Assembly: GCF_025370935.1 (NCBI RefSeq)
Contig: NC_133498.1
Coordinates: 8,760,656 to 8,824,655 of the forward strand
Direction: 5' to 3'
Length of the DNA stretch: 64,000 bases
DNA from: Choristoneura fumiferana
Taxonomy: Eukaryota > Arthropoda > Insecta > Lepidoptera > Tortricidae
Part shown: piece by piece, positions 1 through 10,429 of the stretch
How the letters are laid out: the number at the start of each line of letters is the position of its first letter
Position numbering within the stretch: the stretch's first letter is position 1
Translations under genes and position numbers: made by a program
Notes under the pieces: model-generated
What the model was told of the DNA's origin: nothing
Database searches by the model: none
Seen by the model: the letters and a program-made list of their open reading frames with translations, nothing else

Positions 1-134
1 AAATACGTCTCGATCGCGTTCGCGTTAAAATCTCAATTTGTATGGAACACGAACAGCGCCTCTAGCGAACGTTTGCGATGTTCGTGTTTCGATACAAATT
101 GAGATTTTAACGCGAACGCGATCGAGACGTATTT
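1..134. repeat. Long perfect hairpin
   Basis: Bases 1-43 and 92-134 are exact reverse complements (AAATACGTCTCGATCGCG ... CGCGATCGAGACGTATTT), with a partly paired loop (GGAACACGAAC / GTTCGTGTTTC). It is probably a fold-back MITE and may extend left of the window. Confidence 0.75.
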
Positions 135-360
135 TGTAACCTTAAACTTACACTAAGGGCACAGCGCCCCTACTAATAATTTACGCCGTCGCTATCGAGT
201 ACGGTCACTGTAAACTCATGGTAGTGGTACCGATGGTAATATTCGAGCTAAAATGAAAAAGTCAGTATAGAATACGGCACCAAGCCCTTTCCCGCGCAGT
301 GTTCTAAGCGGACTCTTTCATGTAAAGGTACATACCACATACCGTATCATGCCATGACCG
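134..360. other. No gene seen upstream of the reductase
   Basis: Holds part of a MITE-like sequence (TACCGTATCATGCCATGACC at 340) related to 9489-9867. No GxGTW-coding reductase exon is recognisable between here and 2616. Confidence 0.5.
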
Positions 361-1179
361 TAATTAGTAGGGCCCGGAATGACAGATTGTAGGGAGAGAG
401 CACCGCTTTCTATCGATGTTATCGACAAATCGATAGTTTTTTTTAAATTTATGTTGTAACTTTAATACATAATTGTAAATATATTTTTGCTTGGAATATT
501 ATTATTATAAAATACTTTATATTGGCTATGGTAAGAGCTGACTTAATACAAAATAGTATTTTCTATTTTATTCTATCAAAGGGTAGGAAACAAGCTACCT
601 AACGTTAAGTGGTCTCAGAGGGATCTTTTGTCAAGTTATAAAGTATAAAGGTATCCGTAATTATAGTGATATCAATGAAGCAATTCATTTCATCATTGAC
701 CGCTGAAAAAAGTACGTATCATCGGAAAGTTTGAGATTTTATTTCTTCTTCTTCTTCTCTCTTAAAATATGGCTTTTCTATCCTAATTAATATGACAATT
801 TCGCCAGTGTCAAGGTAAACTCTCTTTGAGAGTGACGTTGTACGGTAATTGTAGTTTTTGCAACTTGATAGTAAAATTCCAGAAACCACGTGAAAACCAC
901 TTACGCATTAAAAAATGTTAGACACGAGAGCAATATAGGATTTTGGGATCACTATTCACTGTTAAGGTTAATATAATCGCCGCATAAAACACTATCAAAA
1001 TTATACTTCTAAGAAACAGAAATAGCAAAATTAGATATTGTCTACATCCGCCATCTTTGAATGCTACAAATCGTCATTAACAAAAAACTATAGATTTGTC
1101 GATAGCATCGATGAAAACCGGTGCTCTCTCCCTACAATCTGTCAATAGCCGCACGCAAAATTCCGGGCCCTACTAATTA
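361..1179. mobile_element. 0.8 kb element with long inverted ends
   Basis: The left end (TAATTAGTAGGGCCCGGAAT, then ACAGATTGTAGGGAGAGAGC) is the reverse complement of the right end up to 1179, including an ATCGATNNTATCGACAAATC segment. The interior is AT-rich and non-coding, so it is a non-autonomous DNA transposon of unknown superfamily. Confidence 0.7.
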
Positions 1180-1299
1180 GAAACGTGTTAGGGAAGCAAT
1201 GTCAAGCGCATACAATGACACGCGACGCGACGTCGACGGTTGGTTAGGAAAGGTGCTAGTGGGCATTGTCTCGTAGTACTTTTCCATACAAAGAATATA

Positions 1300-1760
1300 C
1301 AGGGTGGCCCATTTATATCGGTCAGTATGGTAAAGTCTAAAACTATACGACATACGAAAATTTCTTCTTAGGAACCATGACATCGATTTTAATAACAAGA
1401 AAAACTGCATTCATGCATTTAAAAAAAACCTGTACTCAGCTCGGGAATCAAACCCGGTTGTTTTGAAAAAAAAACTTCGAACTAGGTACTTAAATAAATT
1501 AAAGTATGTGAAAACAATGCATTTTATTAATTTTAGACATAATGTTTCATGGACACATTTACTTCTTAAGACGTACACAATCGATATCTAAATAGAAATA
1601 GTGTAAGGTTTTTTTTTCAAAGGTTTCAAAGGTTTTTTTTAAATGCATGATTGCAGTTTTTCTTGTTATTAAAATCGATGTCATGTTCCTAAGAAGAAAT
1701 TTTCGTATGTCCTATAGTTTCAGACTTTCCCATACTGATCGATATAAATGGGCCATCCTG
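1300..1760. mobile_element. Fold-back element with TATA flanks
   Basis: Arms of about 130 bp from CAGGGTGGCCCATTTATAT to ATATAAATGGGCCATCCTG, enclosing about 200 AT-rich bases. Both ends are flanked by TATA (1296-1299, 1761-1764), a possible target duplication. Short reading frames inside are by-products of the palindrome. Confidence 0.7.
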
Positions 1761-1872
1761 TATACTGACTGACTGAGCGGCAACAAATCTGGCCCTCAAG
1801 TGTATGCAGTAATGAGTTTGAGTTTGTGAGTAATGGGTAATGTACATTATTGTAGAGGCCGGGAAGTAGGGT

Positions 1873-2155
1873 TTTTTTTTTTATTCGACTGGATGGCAAA
1901 CGAGCAAGTGGGTCACCTGATGGTAAGAGATTACCACCGCCCATAGACACCTGCAACACCAGGAGGATTGCAGATGCGTTGCCAACCTAGAGGCCTAAGA
2001 TGGGATACCTCAAATGCCAGTAATTTCACCGGCTGTCTTACTCTCCACGCCGAAACACAACAATGTAAGCACTGCTATTTCACGGCAGGATTAGCGAGCA
2101 AGATGGTGGTAGCAATCCGGGCGGACCTTGCACAAGGTTCTACCACCTGCAAAAA
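1873..2155 (+). repeat. Interspersed repeat with T-rich head (also at 52858)
   Basis: Starts with a T-run then ATTCGACTGGATGGCAAACG, continues ACACCTGCAACACCAGGNGG and CTCTCCACGCCGAAACACAA. A second copy lies at 52858-53092. It is probably a fragment of a lepidopteran retroposon; the class is uncertain. Confidence 0.6.
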
Positions 2156-2170
2156 CCGAGCGCTTGGTTG

Positions 2171-2523
2171 CCGGCCAAGCAGATATAGACCACATATCTC
2201 AGCTTGTTTGTTTTCTTATTTAGTCACTTAAGCAGCGACACTAGCGACATCTATGTTGTAGCCCTCATCGAGAAACTTTCAACACTCCATTGGAATTTAC
2301 CGCTACCGATTGTTTGTTTTCTTAGTTAGTCGCTAAATAAGAAAACGAACAAGCTGAGATATGTGGTGCATAGGAGAAATTTGAGTCTGTACTGTACTCC
2401 TGTTCAGTGGTGGTGTAGAGGTATAGCACGCAGTACGGAATGCTGAGGACCTGGGTTCGATTCCCAGCGCTGGTCTCTTTTTCTGGCTTTTCTGTGCATC
2501 TATGTTTCAGTTTGTATTTTCGA
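2171..2523 (+). mobile_element. tRNA-headed SINE-like element with fold-back left half
   Basis: The right half carries CAGTGGTGGTGTAGAGGTAT (A-box-like) and GGACCTGGGTTCGATTCCCA (B box), ending TGCATCTATGTTTCAG and TTTTCGAT. The left half (CATATCTCAGCTTGTTTGTT and its reverse complement AACAAGCTGAGATATG) is an inverted pair. Relatives lie at 26690-27032, 40670-41118, 50677-50985 and 60664-61020. Confidence 0.6.
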
Positions 2524-2616
2524 TAATTGTGTTTTCGCAGTAGCTACAAAGTAGGTAATCTAAAGTTTTCATGTTTAGTTTTACCAGTGTAAGATTACAA
2601 AAGTTTTTTTTTTTAG

Positions 2617-2687
2617 AATGGACAAAAAGAGGCGAAAGAACTGGAGGTGGAAAACGCCGTGTCTTGGGCTCTCAATGCTGGTTACAG
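2617..2687 (+). CDS. Aldo-keto reductase copy 1, first visible exon
   Basis: The acceptor is a long T-run ending in TAG; the exon reads NGQKEAKELEVENAV and ends ..NAGY with two bases of an Arg codon before GT. It matches the helix before the catalytic Asp in aldo-keto reductases and fits the phase of the next exon (AG+G = Arg). It lies outside the duplicated block and has no counterpart beside copy 2. Confidence 0.88.
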
Positions 2688-2978
2688 GTACTAGGATTCC
2701 ATAGTCACTCTTATCTCACTAACAACTGTAATATAAAAATACCACGCACAGGACTTATCACGCTAACAAAAACGAGTAATATTTACCTCAGTAGTGGCCG
2801 TGGTCACGAGTAGACTGAAGTGTGGGGTGTCAAGTCTGCCTAGCAGCGCGAGTCCTTCGAACTACCCGCACTTGATCACAAATAGTACCTACCGGCACTC
2901 GTATCACAAACTACTTGGTAATTTTTAGGGTTCCGGAGCCAAAATGGCAAAAACGGAACCCTTATAGTTTTGCCATGT

Positions 2979-3012
<34 letters not shown>

Positions 3013-6000
3013 CCGTCCGCGGCTTTGCTCAGGGACTATCAATGCTAGAAAGCTGTAATTTTGCACGGATATATAAGTAAACAATGCCGACAAAATGAAA
3101 AAAACAAACAAATTAAAAATAAAAAAAATTTTTTTTAGGGTATCTCCCATAGACGTGAAGTGGGGGTGTTTCTTTTTTTTTCTCATCCAACCCAATAGTG
3201 TGTAGGTCGTATGTCGCGTGTATCTTTGGATAGGTCTTTTAAAACCATTAGGGGTTAGCTAAGACGATTTTTCGATTCAGTGATCTGTTTGCGAAATATT
3301 CAACTTAAAAGTGCAAATTTTTATCAAAATCGAGCCCCCCCTTCTAAAATCTAAAGCGGTGGTAAAGTTCAGGATGGTAGTAAGTATATCAAACTTTCAA
3401 GGAAAACTATAACGGCTAAGTTTGCTTGAGAATTATTAGTAGTTTATGAGTAAATAGCAGCCTAAGGTATAAAAATAAATATACCTAAACTTGAAAGATT
3501 CCTTGAAAGAACACGAAATCCTTAGATAAATATTACTTAATTTTTCGTAATGGCTACGGAAACCTATAATTATACAGATATACCTAGCACATGTTTTATA
3601 TATCGTATTCTGTCATATACGTTCGTATTATCTTGTTTTCTCAATAGCTTCGATAAACTTCAGTAAGCCAGTTGATAAAGTATGATAAATACGAACTTTT
3701 CCGACAAAATACGACGGAAAAACATTACCCATAAGTACCTAGATGAATTGGGTTTTATTTTTGTATGTTTTGTTGGCACCATTTTCCTGCTTTTTGTATC
3801 TACGTGTATCTCGACGTTTGTCAATTGTAATGTGTTACTTGTTGTGGAATACCTACAACCACACACCTACACACTACACCCTACCTACATACCTACATAC
3901 CTACTTTTTTAAACGGTTAGGTTTTTTTTACTTCCAATGATCCTTAGCAGCAATTACCTCAAAAATAAAAAATGATGCATACAGAACAGATATTGAGTAA
4001 ATCTTTTTCTACTTACTAAATCGAATTGAAATACCTACATTTCAGGATGATAGATACTGCTTCAGCGTACAAGAATGAAGAGCAAGTCGGAAAAGGAGTC
4101 CGTATGTCACTGATTCCGAGGGAAGATGTATTTTTAGTTACTAAGGTATGTAATGGTAATCCTACTAATACGAAGAAAAGTAGGTTAAATTAGGTTAAAC
4201 TTCGACCCTTGCGCAAAAGAAACTGTTACCAGAAAAGAAGGTTAGGTTTAAGTTAGGTTAGCCGCGTACCTTACACAAAAGGAACTGCTACCAGAAAAGT
4301 AGGTTAGGATAGCTACGTCCCTTGCGCAAAATGAACTGCTACCAGAAAAGTACTATATAGTAGTATTCTGACATTTTCCATTTTTATTTCATTATTATTT
4401 TTCATTGTTAATTCTGACGTTTCGACTTTTCTTTCATATATTTATTGTTATTAATACTATACATTCATAAAATTACACATGCACTACTATTGCTGTGCCA
4501 TTGCTGTGCCCTTACCTACAACGTGAAATGCAATAAGGTAAAGGTACACTATTCCGGGATAGTACATTATGCCGTGATATTTTGGTTTTTGTCGTAAAAT
4601 AAGGAAACAATCAGTAAAATCATAACTTAATGCAATACTTCATTAACTATAGCTTAAATACAACCGAAAAACACGATTTTTGAATATATGTAATATCTTT
4701 TAAAGCCGTGAGGTACTTTCAAACGCGTCCGTCGCAACCCCGCAGTAGTTCGGTACGGGCGTGTTGTCAGTGAGCGTAACGTGGCAGCGGAACTTCGTAA
4801 GGATTTGCTGTGATACTGGTAAGTTTATTTATACAAAACTTGTATCATTGTTGTTTTATAGTTATTAATAGACGTATTTATCACTTTTCAAGTTAACTGA
4901 AAGCATATTTAAAGTAAAATACTCGCTCCCGTAATTATGTACACCAATCTGACGCGATGTACCTAATTGCGTGAGTATCACGGAATAAGGGAAAGTCAGT
5001 CCGAAATGTTTTAATCTTTTGTTTCTATCTAGGATTAAATTTATTCATATGTTTGATGTGAATAAGTTAAGTAAGGACTGCAGATTCTTGTGACGTAATT
5101 ACGGTACATTTTTTTTTAATTTGAGTGTTATAATTGAGAACGAAATGTATACTCGTTAAGTCATACGTACGAAATATGGAGTATGGCATCGATATTAAAT
5201 TTGTTTTATTTTATAAAATCAGAGCACAAAGGTTATTTATTTCGATTTTATGAGTATAATTGTTATATTATCTTCCAATCTATTAAAAAAAATCTTGTTT
5301 TTTATTTATTATAACCATTTTTTTGGACCCCCGTAATTATGTACACGACTTTTGTACTAATGTCCCTTATTCCGGTATTATGAAAAAAATAAAAATAAAA
5401 CTATGGGGGGGGTCCATTCTGTTTTTAGGCTTCCTTAGTCAACTAGAAACCCTTATCCACCATGTCCGTTTGTCCGTCCGTCCACGGTTTAGCTCAGTGA
5501 TCATTAGTACTTGAAAGCTGAAATTTGCATGGGTATAATACATATATAAATATAATATAATACATATAATAATATATTGTTACCTTTTTCAGGTAAAAAA
5601 TGGCCTCATTCAATATATACGCCGAAATACTTCAAAAGTCGTTAAGATGTAAATGATGGGACAGTGACTATCATACTTTAATATGATTATCAAACAAAAT
5701 CTAATTTTGTTTTTGTTCTAGAAGTTTTTTATTATTTGATATATTCAAATTATTAAGTTGAATCAATAAATTAACTAAGCATGTTTTTCATTTTGTCATT
5801 TTAATTTAGATTACCTAAGTAGAGTATAATAAATTTCCCCCTCCAATTCCAATTCCTCCAATTCACGCAATACAATTTTTTTTATTACGTGATTATAATC
5901 ATCATTTAAAAAAAGTATTTTAAGTCAACTATCTTGATAGATGCTTGAACAATGTGAACTTTAAAGATAGCACGGAATTACGTACAACGACTCCCGGAAT

Positions 6001-9000
6001 TAAGTCCAGAGCCAAATTTTATCACGGAATAAGGGACAAACGAAGGGTTTAGCGAAATAACGTTTATTTCTATAAATTAAAAGCTACGAAGTAAAATAAT
6101 ATCCTACATCCATCTTAAAAGACATATCCCTAAAATAAAATAGTTACTACATCTAGAATCTTCGTATTTTTTTTTAAATCCGCAGTGAAAGTAGGAAACG
6201 CCTTAATATACCGTAATAAGGTACATTTACCTTAAAATTTGAATTGAATTGAATTGAAGTAGGTTAGGTTAGGTTAACTACGACCCTTGCACAAAAGGAA
6301 CTGCTACCAGTATAGTAGGTTAGGTTAGCTACGACCCTTGCACAAAAGGAACTGCTACCAGAAAAGTAGGTTAGTTTAGCTACGACTCTTGCACAAAAGG
6401 AATGCTACCAGAAAAGTAGGTTAGGTTAACTGCGACCCTTGCATAAAAGGAATTACTACCAGAAAAGTAGGTTAGGTTAACTGCGGCCCTTGCATAAAAG
6501 GAATTACTACCAGAAAAGTAGGTTAGGTTAGCTACGACCCTTGCACAAAAGGAATGCTACCAGAAAAGTAGGTTAGGTTAGCTACGACCCTTGTATAAAA
6601 GGAACTGCTACCAGAAAAGTAAGTTAGGTTATAACTGAGATCCTCACTGTCTTAATGTTGTGAAACGCTAGATCGTACTTCGCACGTACGATACCTCGGA
6701 CATATGACATGTCGCACAGCCGTGTATCGCCTAATCGCATGTCGCACAAATGACGAAGAGCAAAATTAGAACTTCTTATCTTGCCGTCCCGCTGACGCTT
6801 ATATTATTTAATACGAGAGTGAGAGGGACGGGTACGATACGAACTTCGATTTTCGCGTCCGACCAGTCGCATTCCAATACCTACTTGTAATCGCGTAAAA
6901 TTTGCTAAATTGAATAGCTTAAAAGCTGCTGTATTCGCCCTTTCAGTTTTGGCGTTAGTTTTCAGATTTCCTGTAACTAAAGTAGGTACAACACTAAATT
7001 ATAATTCTGTTTTATAATTTTTAATACCAAATTTTCTTTTCAGCTGGGTACAAATGAAAAGGAGGACGTGGTTGGATCACTAAAGAAGTCTCTGGAGCGT
7101 CTCAATATGTCCTATGTGGACTTGTATTTGATTCACAACCCCATATCTTTTACGGTAAAAAGAAAATTATTTTTCAGGAGAGCCGTTAAAAGAAACTTGT
7201 TACTTAAGCATAACATACTAACTATCATACCATACATACCTACTATTATTTATAGGATTTTCCGTAGGAATTTAGTAAATAATTTCGGTTGCGTTTTTAA
7301 CGCGCGCGTGACACCTAGGTACCTACTCATTCTTATTCTATTCAGAGCGGGGGCTGCTCGAAGGATAACAAAATTTGATATAACTGTTATAATTTATTAT
7401 GTTATGCCAAATCTGTTATGCGAATTCATATTAGGGCAATTAATGTTATGCGAAGTAAGGGGCACCCACTATTGCCATTGTAACCAACCAATATGTTCCA
7501 GCCCGATCACAGCAAATATCTAGTAATAGATTACCTGGACACCTGGAAGCAGATGGAGGAAGCTTGGAAATTAGGACTGGCCAAGTCCATTGGCATCTCC
7601 AACTTCAATATCAGCCAGATGGAGAGGTTGCTGGAGCACTGCGAGGTCAAGCCCGCTGTCTTACAAGTCGAGGTTGGTATAAATACCTTCAAAGTCAAAG
7701 TCAAAGTCAAAATATCTTTATTCAATTTAGGCTAAAACAAGCACTTATGAATGTCAAAAAAAAACTACCACTGGTTCGGAAAAACCTCTGTTGAGAAGAA
7801 TACGGCAAGAAACTCAACGAGCTATATTTTCTATTTATATCCCTTGCCTATTCTTTTTATATTATCTTAAATTTCTTTCGAGCCATAGGTAATAATTATA
7901 CACTGTAAATTCTGACTGTTAGTCTCATATCCTTTCTCATACTATAGACACACAGGAAGACAGTGTACGTAGTGAACCATACTTATACTCATTCATGTAA
8001 TCAGCCAAATATGTGGTCTACCACCCTAAAGTTGATAATCGTTTGCATGTCAGACGTGTCTGTCAACTTGAAAGTTCGACTTTAGCAACATATTCATTTG
8101 ATAGGAACTGTTTGAAAATCGATCATCATTCATGTCATGTCATGACCCACTCATAACCCACCCACAGCCTTATCCTCTTATCATATTATATTCATCCTCA
8201 TTCTCAACCACATCTTTATCCTCATACGCATATTCATACCCGTACTCATTCTCATTCTCATCCTTATCCATATCCTCATTGTCATCATCCCTTCTCAACC
8301 TTACCTTTTATTACTTGCACTCACACACAGATGACACAGACACGAGTATACTCGTTATTTACTTCACCATTTTTTTTAATTTCTTGCCGGATTCTTCTCG
8401 ACAGAGGTTTTTCCAAACCGGTAGTAGAGCTTTCATAAGTACCTACTAAACCTACTTGTATATTCTAAATCACATAAAAATATTTTCACTTTGACTTTGA
8501 CTAGTTATACGCATAATCATCCTCATATTCATACTCATCGTCATACTTATATCCATATTCATATTTATTCTCATATGTGTTCCAGGTGAACCTCAACCTC
8601 GCCCAACCCCGTCTCGTCCAGTTCTGCCAGCAGCACAGCATCACTGTCATGGCGTATTCACCGTTCGGATCGCTCTTCGAATCCGGCCCGGCCCCACAAG
8701 CCTCGGACCCCACTTTGAAAGCCCTGGCGCAGAAGTACGAGAAGACTGTGGCGCAAATTGTACTGAGATACTTGGTAATATCATAATTTCCCACAATGCT
8801 TTATGTCAGACGTCCACTGTTAACTTGAGGCCTCCCCTTTAAAGTGGCAATGGGTAGGTAATATAGCACGGAGAAGATGGCCTTAGGGACTGAAAAGTTC
8901 TCGAATGGAGACCGAACGGCAAGTGCAGCGTAGGACGTCCACCAACGAGACAGACGGTCAAGGAGGATAAGCAAATATAGATAGGTCTGTAAGGTATTTA

Positions 9001-10037
9001 TTTTATGGCCAAGTTGCCCGAAATAAATGAATTTATTATTATTATTATAAAGCTGCGCGTTCACGGTGGATGCAGGCCACTTTCAACCGAAGCAACTGGA
9101 GGTTTATAGGGGAGACCTTATGTTCCAGTGAACGTCTTATTACAGTTGATATGATGACGAGACTGCTCAACAATATAACTTTTGCAGGTGCAACTCGGTG
9201 TAGCGCCTATCCCCAAGTCGGTGAACAAGCCAAGGATAGAACAGAACATCGATATATTCGACTTCTCCCTCTCGCCGGAGGAGATGCAAACTTTAAGTGA
9301 GTAGTTACAATAAACAACGCTTGTTATGGCATGATACGGTGTAATAATGTAGACCTTGCCTAAAACACATGGAATTCCAATCGTATCACCACTTCTTTCT
9401 GTCACGCGGTAGAAGTCGAGGGTAGAAAGAGATGACGAATGCAAAGAACGTCAGCGCGTTTGACAATACAGCTTCAGGTCCCTATTAAAAGTCTCTACAC
9501 ATTACACCGTACCATACCATGACTGTAACAGGAACGTTGTCAGACGAAGTGTCAAACGCATACTTAGGTAGGTAAGTGACACGCGATGGCGATGGTTGGT
9601 TACCGAAACCTGCAGTGGGCATAGTCCCAAACAGTACAATACAATACAATGGCTTGTACTTACACCAGAAAACAGGTAAAAGAGAAAATAACAAGGTTAG
9701 CAATAGGCGGCCATATCGCTTAAGAGCGATCTCTTCCAGGCAAGCTTTTTTACAGAAAGAAGCAAGGACTACTTTACAGAATACTTTTCGATACAAAGAA
9801 TATATTTTTGCCAGACATGTTGCTGTTACGGTCATAGTATGATACGGTGTAATGGGCAGAGACCTTAAAAGTTTTCATTTCTCTTTCTTTTCATTCGCAG
9901 GTCTCTTCAATATAAACTACCGGAAGGTCTGGCCAAGCTTCTGGCAGGACCATCCCTACTACCCGTTTGAGCACAAAGATGTCCCTGATCAGAACCCTTT
10001 CAAGGGCAGCTCTGGAAAGAACCCTTCCAGTGACTAG
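2617..10037 (+). CDS. Aldo-keto reductase (AKR2E-like), copy 1; 5' exon missing
   Basis: NADPH-dependent aldo-keto reductase, presumably cytosolic, reducing aldehydes or ketones; lepidopteran relatives act on 3-dehydroecdysone and other carbonyls, but the substrate cannot be read here. Seven exons join in frame with GT-AG borders: 2617-2687, 4046-4145, 7044-7154, 7502-7672, 8586-8774, 9188-9296, 9901-10037, giving 295 residues and a stop. The four catalytic residues are visible: Asp in MIDTA, Tyr in SAYKNEE, Lys in FLVTK, His in LYLIHNP. Cofactor motifs follow: GISNFN, AYSPFGS, and IPKS with downstream R..EQN for the NADP phosphate. The usual family length is 310-330 residues, so roughly 25-30 N-terminal residues, including the GxGTW strand, lie in an exon I could not find, possibly left of the window. 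It converges on the chitin-binding gene. The family call is firm; the subfamily is inferred. Confidence 0.9.
2928..3567 (+). mobile_element. Interspersed element starting AGGGTTCCGGAGCC
   Basis: Runs from TTAGGGTTCCGGAGCCAAAA through a CTGTCTGTCTGTCC tract to GTAATGGCTACGGAAACC. A fuller copy is at 49637-50265 (ending GGCGTGTCCAACACGCTCTT), and a 3' part is at 24640-25025. It is common in Lepidoptera and non-coding. It ends exactly where the duplicated block begins. Confidence 0.65.
4046..4145 (+). CDS. Aldo-keto reductase copy 1, exon with catalytic Asp/Tyr/Lys
   Basis: Acceptor TTTCAG, donor AAG|GTATGT. The exon encodes MIDTASAYKNEEQVGKGVR and then REDVFLVTK, carrying three of the four catalytic residues. 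The frame is intact here, unlike the matching exon at 14736-14834. Confidence 0.92.
4536..6232. mobile_element. TA-flanked DNA transposon, non-coding (present in copy 1 only)
   Basis: Comparing the copies gives exact borders: copy 2 reads GCAATAAAATTTG where copy 1 has a 1697 bp insertion. The insertion begins AGGTAAAGGTAC, ends GTACATTTACCT, and is flanked by TA on both sides (4534-4535, 6233-6234). The termini are inverted repeats, and TA duplication fits the Tc1/mariner type. No transposase frame is present. Variants of CCGTAATTATGTAC and ACGGAATAAGGGA recur inside, and a fragment of another repeat (5405-5520) is nested in it. Confidence 0.8.
6257..6640. repeat. 51-bp minisatellite in the reductase intron (copy 1)
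   Basis: About seven tandem units of period 51, core GTAGGTTAGGTTAGCTACGA followed by CCCTTGCACAAAAGGAACTG and CTACCAGAAAA, with 1-2 base changes between units. Three more degenerate units lie at about 4180-4350, so the array was probably split by the transposon at 4536-6232. The unit contains TTAGG, the insect telomere motif, probably by chance. Confidence 0.85.
7044..7154 (+). CDS. Aldo-keto reductase copy 1, exon with catalytic His
   Basis: Acceptor TTTTCAG, donor ACG|GTAAAA. Phase 0 on both sides; begins LGTNEKEDVV and contains VDLYLIHNP with the catalytic His. Confidence 0.92.
7502..7672 (+). CDS. Aldo-keto reductase copy 1, exon with GISNFN motif
   Basis: Acceptor TTCCAG, donor GAG|GTTGGT, phase 0. 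Contains YLDTWKQMEEAWKLGL, the GISNFN cofactor motif and ends PAVLQVE, as in the family. Confidence 0.92.
7690..8505. repeat. Inverted pair of retroposon ends and TCAT-rich tract in a reductase intron
   Basis: At 7690-7832 an element starts CAAAGTCAAAGTCAAAATAT and continues to CCGGTTCGGAAAAACCTCTG. At 8384-8500 the same end appears inverted. Between them, 8160-8300 is a degenerate TCATNN repeat. The arrangement recurs in copy 2 (16747-17550). Other copies of the same end are at 31290-31412 and 63715-63845. Confidence 0.65.
8586..8774 (+). CDS. Aldo-keto reductase copy 1, exon with AYSPFGS motif
   Basis: The acceptor TTCCAG follows a TCAT-rich pyrimidine tract; donor TTG|GTAATA. Sixty-three codons including AYSPFGS and the helix ending IVLRYL. 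The family usually has a conserved Cys-His or Asn-His-Pro after QVE; here the sequence runs VNLNLAQPRLVQF. Confidence 0.92.
8803..9115 (-). mobile_element. RTE-type LINE tail fragment, decayed
   Basis: Carries GTGCAGCGTAGGACGTCCAC and TCCACTGTTAACTTGAGGCC, relics of the conserved LINE tail (VGRPPTRW..D region) read on the - strand and interrupted by an ATT microsatellite. Copy 2 has the same at 17849-18165. Confidence 0.5.
9188..9296 (+). CDS. Aldo-keto reductase copy 1, exon with IPKS motif
   Basis: Acceptor TTTGCAG; the exon ends in TTA A before GTGAGT. Encodes VAPIPKSVN, RIEQNIDIFDF and SLSPEEMQTL. Reading through the donor gives a stop within two codons, so the GTGAGT donor is required. 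Confidence 0.92.
9489..9867. mobile_element. Fold-back MITE in the last reductase intron (copy 1)
   Basis: The left end AGTCTCTACACATTACACCG and right end CGGTGTAATGGGCAGAGACC are inverted repeats of about 40 bp continuing ACCATGACTGTAAC / GTTACGGTCATAGTAT. Copy 2 counterpart at 18539-18929. A related element is at about 60467-60657. Confidence 0.65.
9901..10037 (+). CDS. Aldo-keto reductase copy 1, last exon
   Basis: Acceptor TTCGCAG. Encodes SLFNINYRKVWPSFW and QDHPYYPFE, the usual C-terminal signature, followed by a lineage-specific tail ending SSD and TAG at 10035-10037. Confidence 0.92.
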
Positions 10038-10136
10038 TGGTTTAACCATTGACACCATTGCCAACGCTTCTGTCGTGCGTTGCGTTATTTTTTTACAATT
10101 ATTGATAGTGAAGGTTATAAAGGACCTTGTTTCGTA

Positions 10137-10163
10137 AATAAAATTATATTATTACGAAATAAA
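10137..10163 (+). promoter_or_regulatory. Poly(A) signals of aldo-keto reductase copy 1
   Basis: Two AATAAA hexamers (10137-10142 and 10158-10163) lie 100-125 bases after the stop codon, followed by a GTGTTTTCTTAT tract. Position and sequence fit 3' end formation of the reductase mRNA. The same pair recurs after the copy 2 stop codon. Confidence 0.6.
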
Positions 10164-10217
10164 TCAGTGTTTTCTTATATTTTTATTTGGAATGGAATGT
10201 CATTTTTATCTATTATA

Positions 10218-10429
10218 CTAGCTTTTGCCCGCGGCTCCGCCCGCGTGGTATCCGGTTATCGCGCGCTGTTCCCTCGGAACTGTGCATTATCCGGGATAAA
10301 AAGTAGCCTATGTCACTCTCGGCCCATAAACTATCTCTATGCCAAAAATCACGTTGATCCGTCGCTCCGTTACGGCGTGAAAGACGGACAAACACAAACA
10401 CACTTTCGCATTTATAATATTAGTATGGA
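10218..10429 (-). mobile_element. Non-autonomous Helitron (copy 1)
   Basis: Read on the - strand it begins A|TCCATACTAATATTATAAAT and ends GCCGCGGGCAAAAGCTAG|T: the 5' TC, the GC-rich pre-terminal hairpin and CTAG end inserted between A and T that define Helitrons. The copy 2 counterpart, 19281-19471, carries an internal deletion. Confidence 0.75.

Noticed and set aside
6257..6640. CRISPR-like array (regular direct repeats)
   Set aside because: Units abut without unique spacers and lie in an insect intron; it is a minisatellite.
7068..7523. 151-residue protein starting in a reductase exon
   Set aside because: Only the first 29 codons are exon; the rest reads through intron sequence by chance.
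8132..8449. 105-residue Ser/Tyr-rich frame
   Set aside because: Translation of the degenerate TCATNN microsatellite in a reductase intron.
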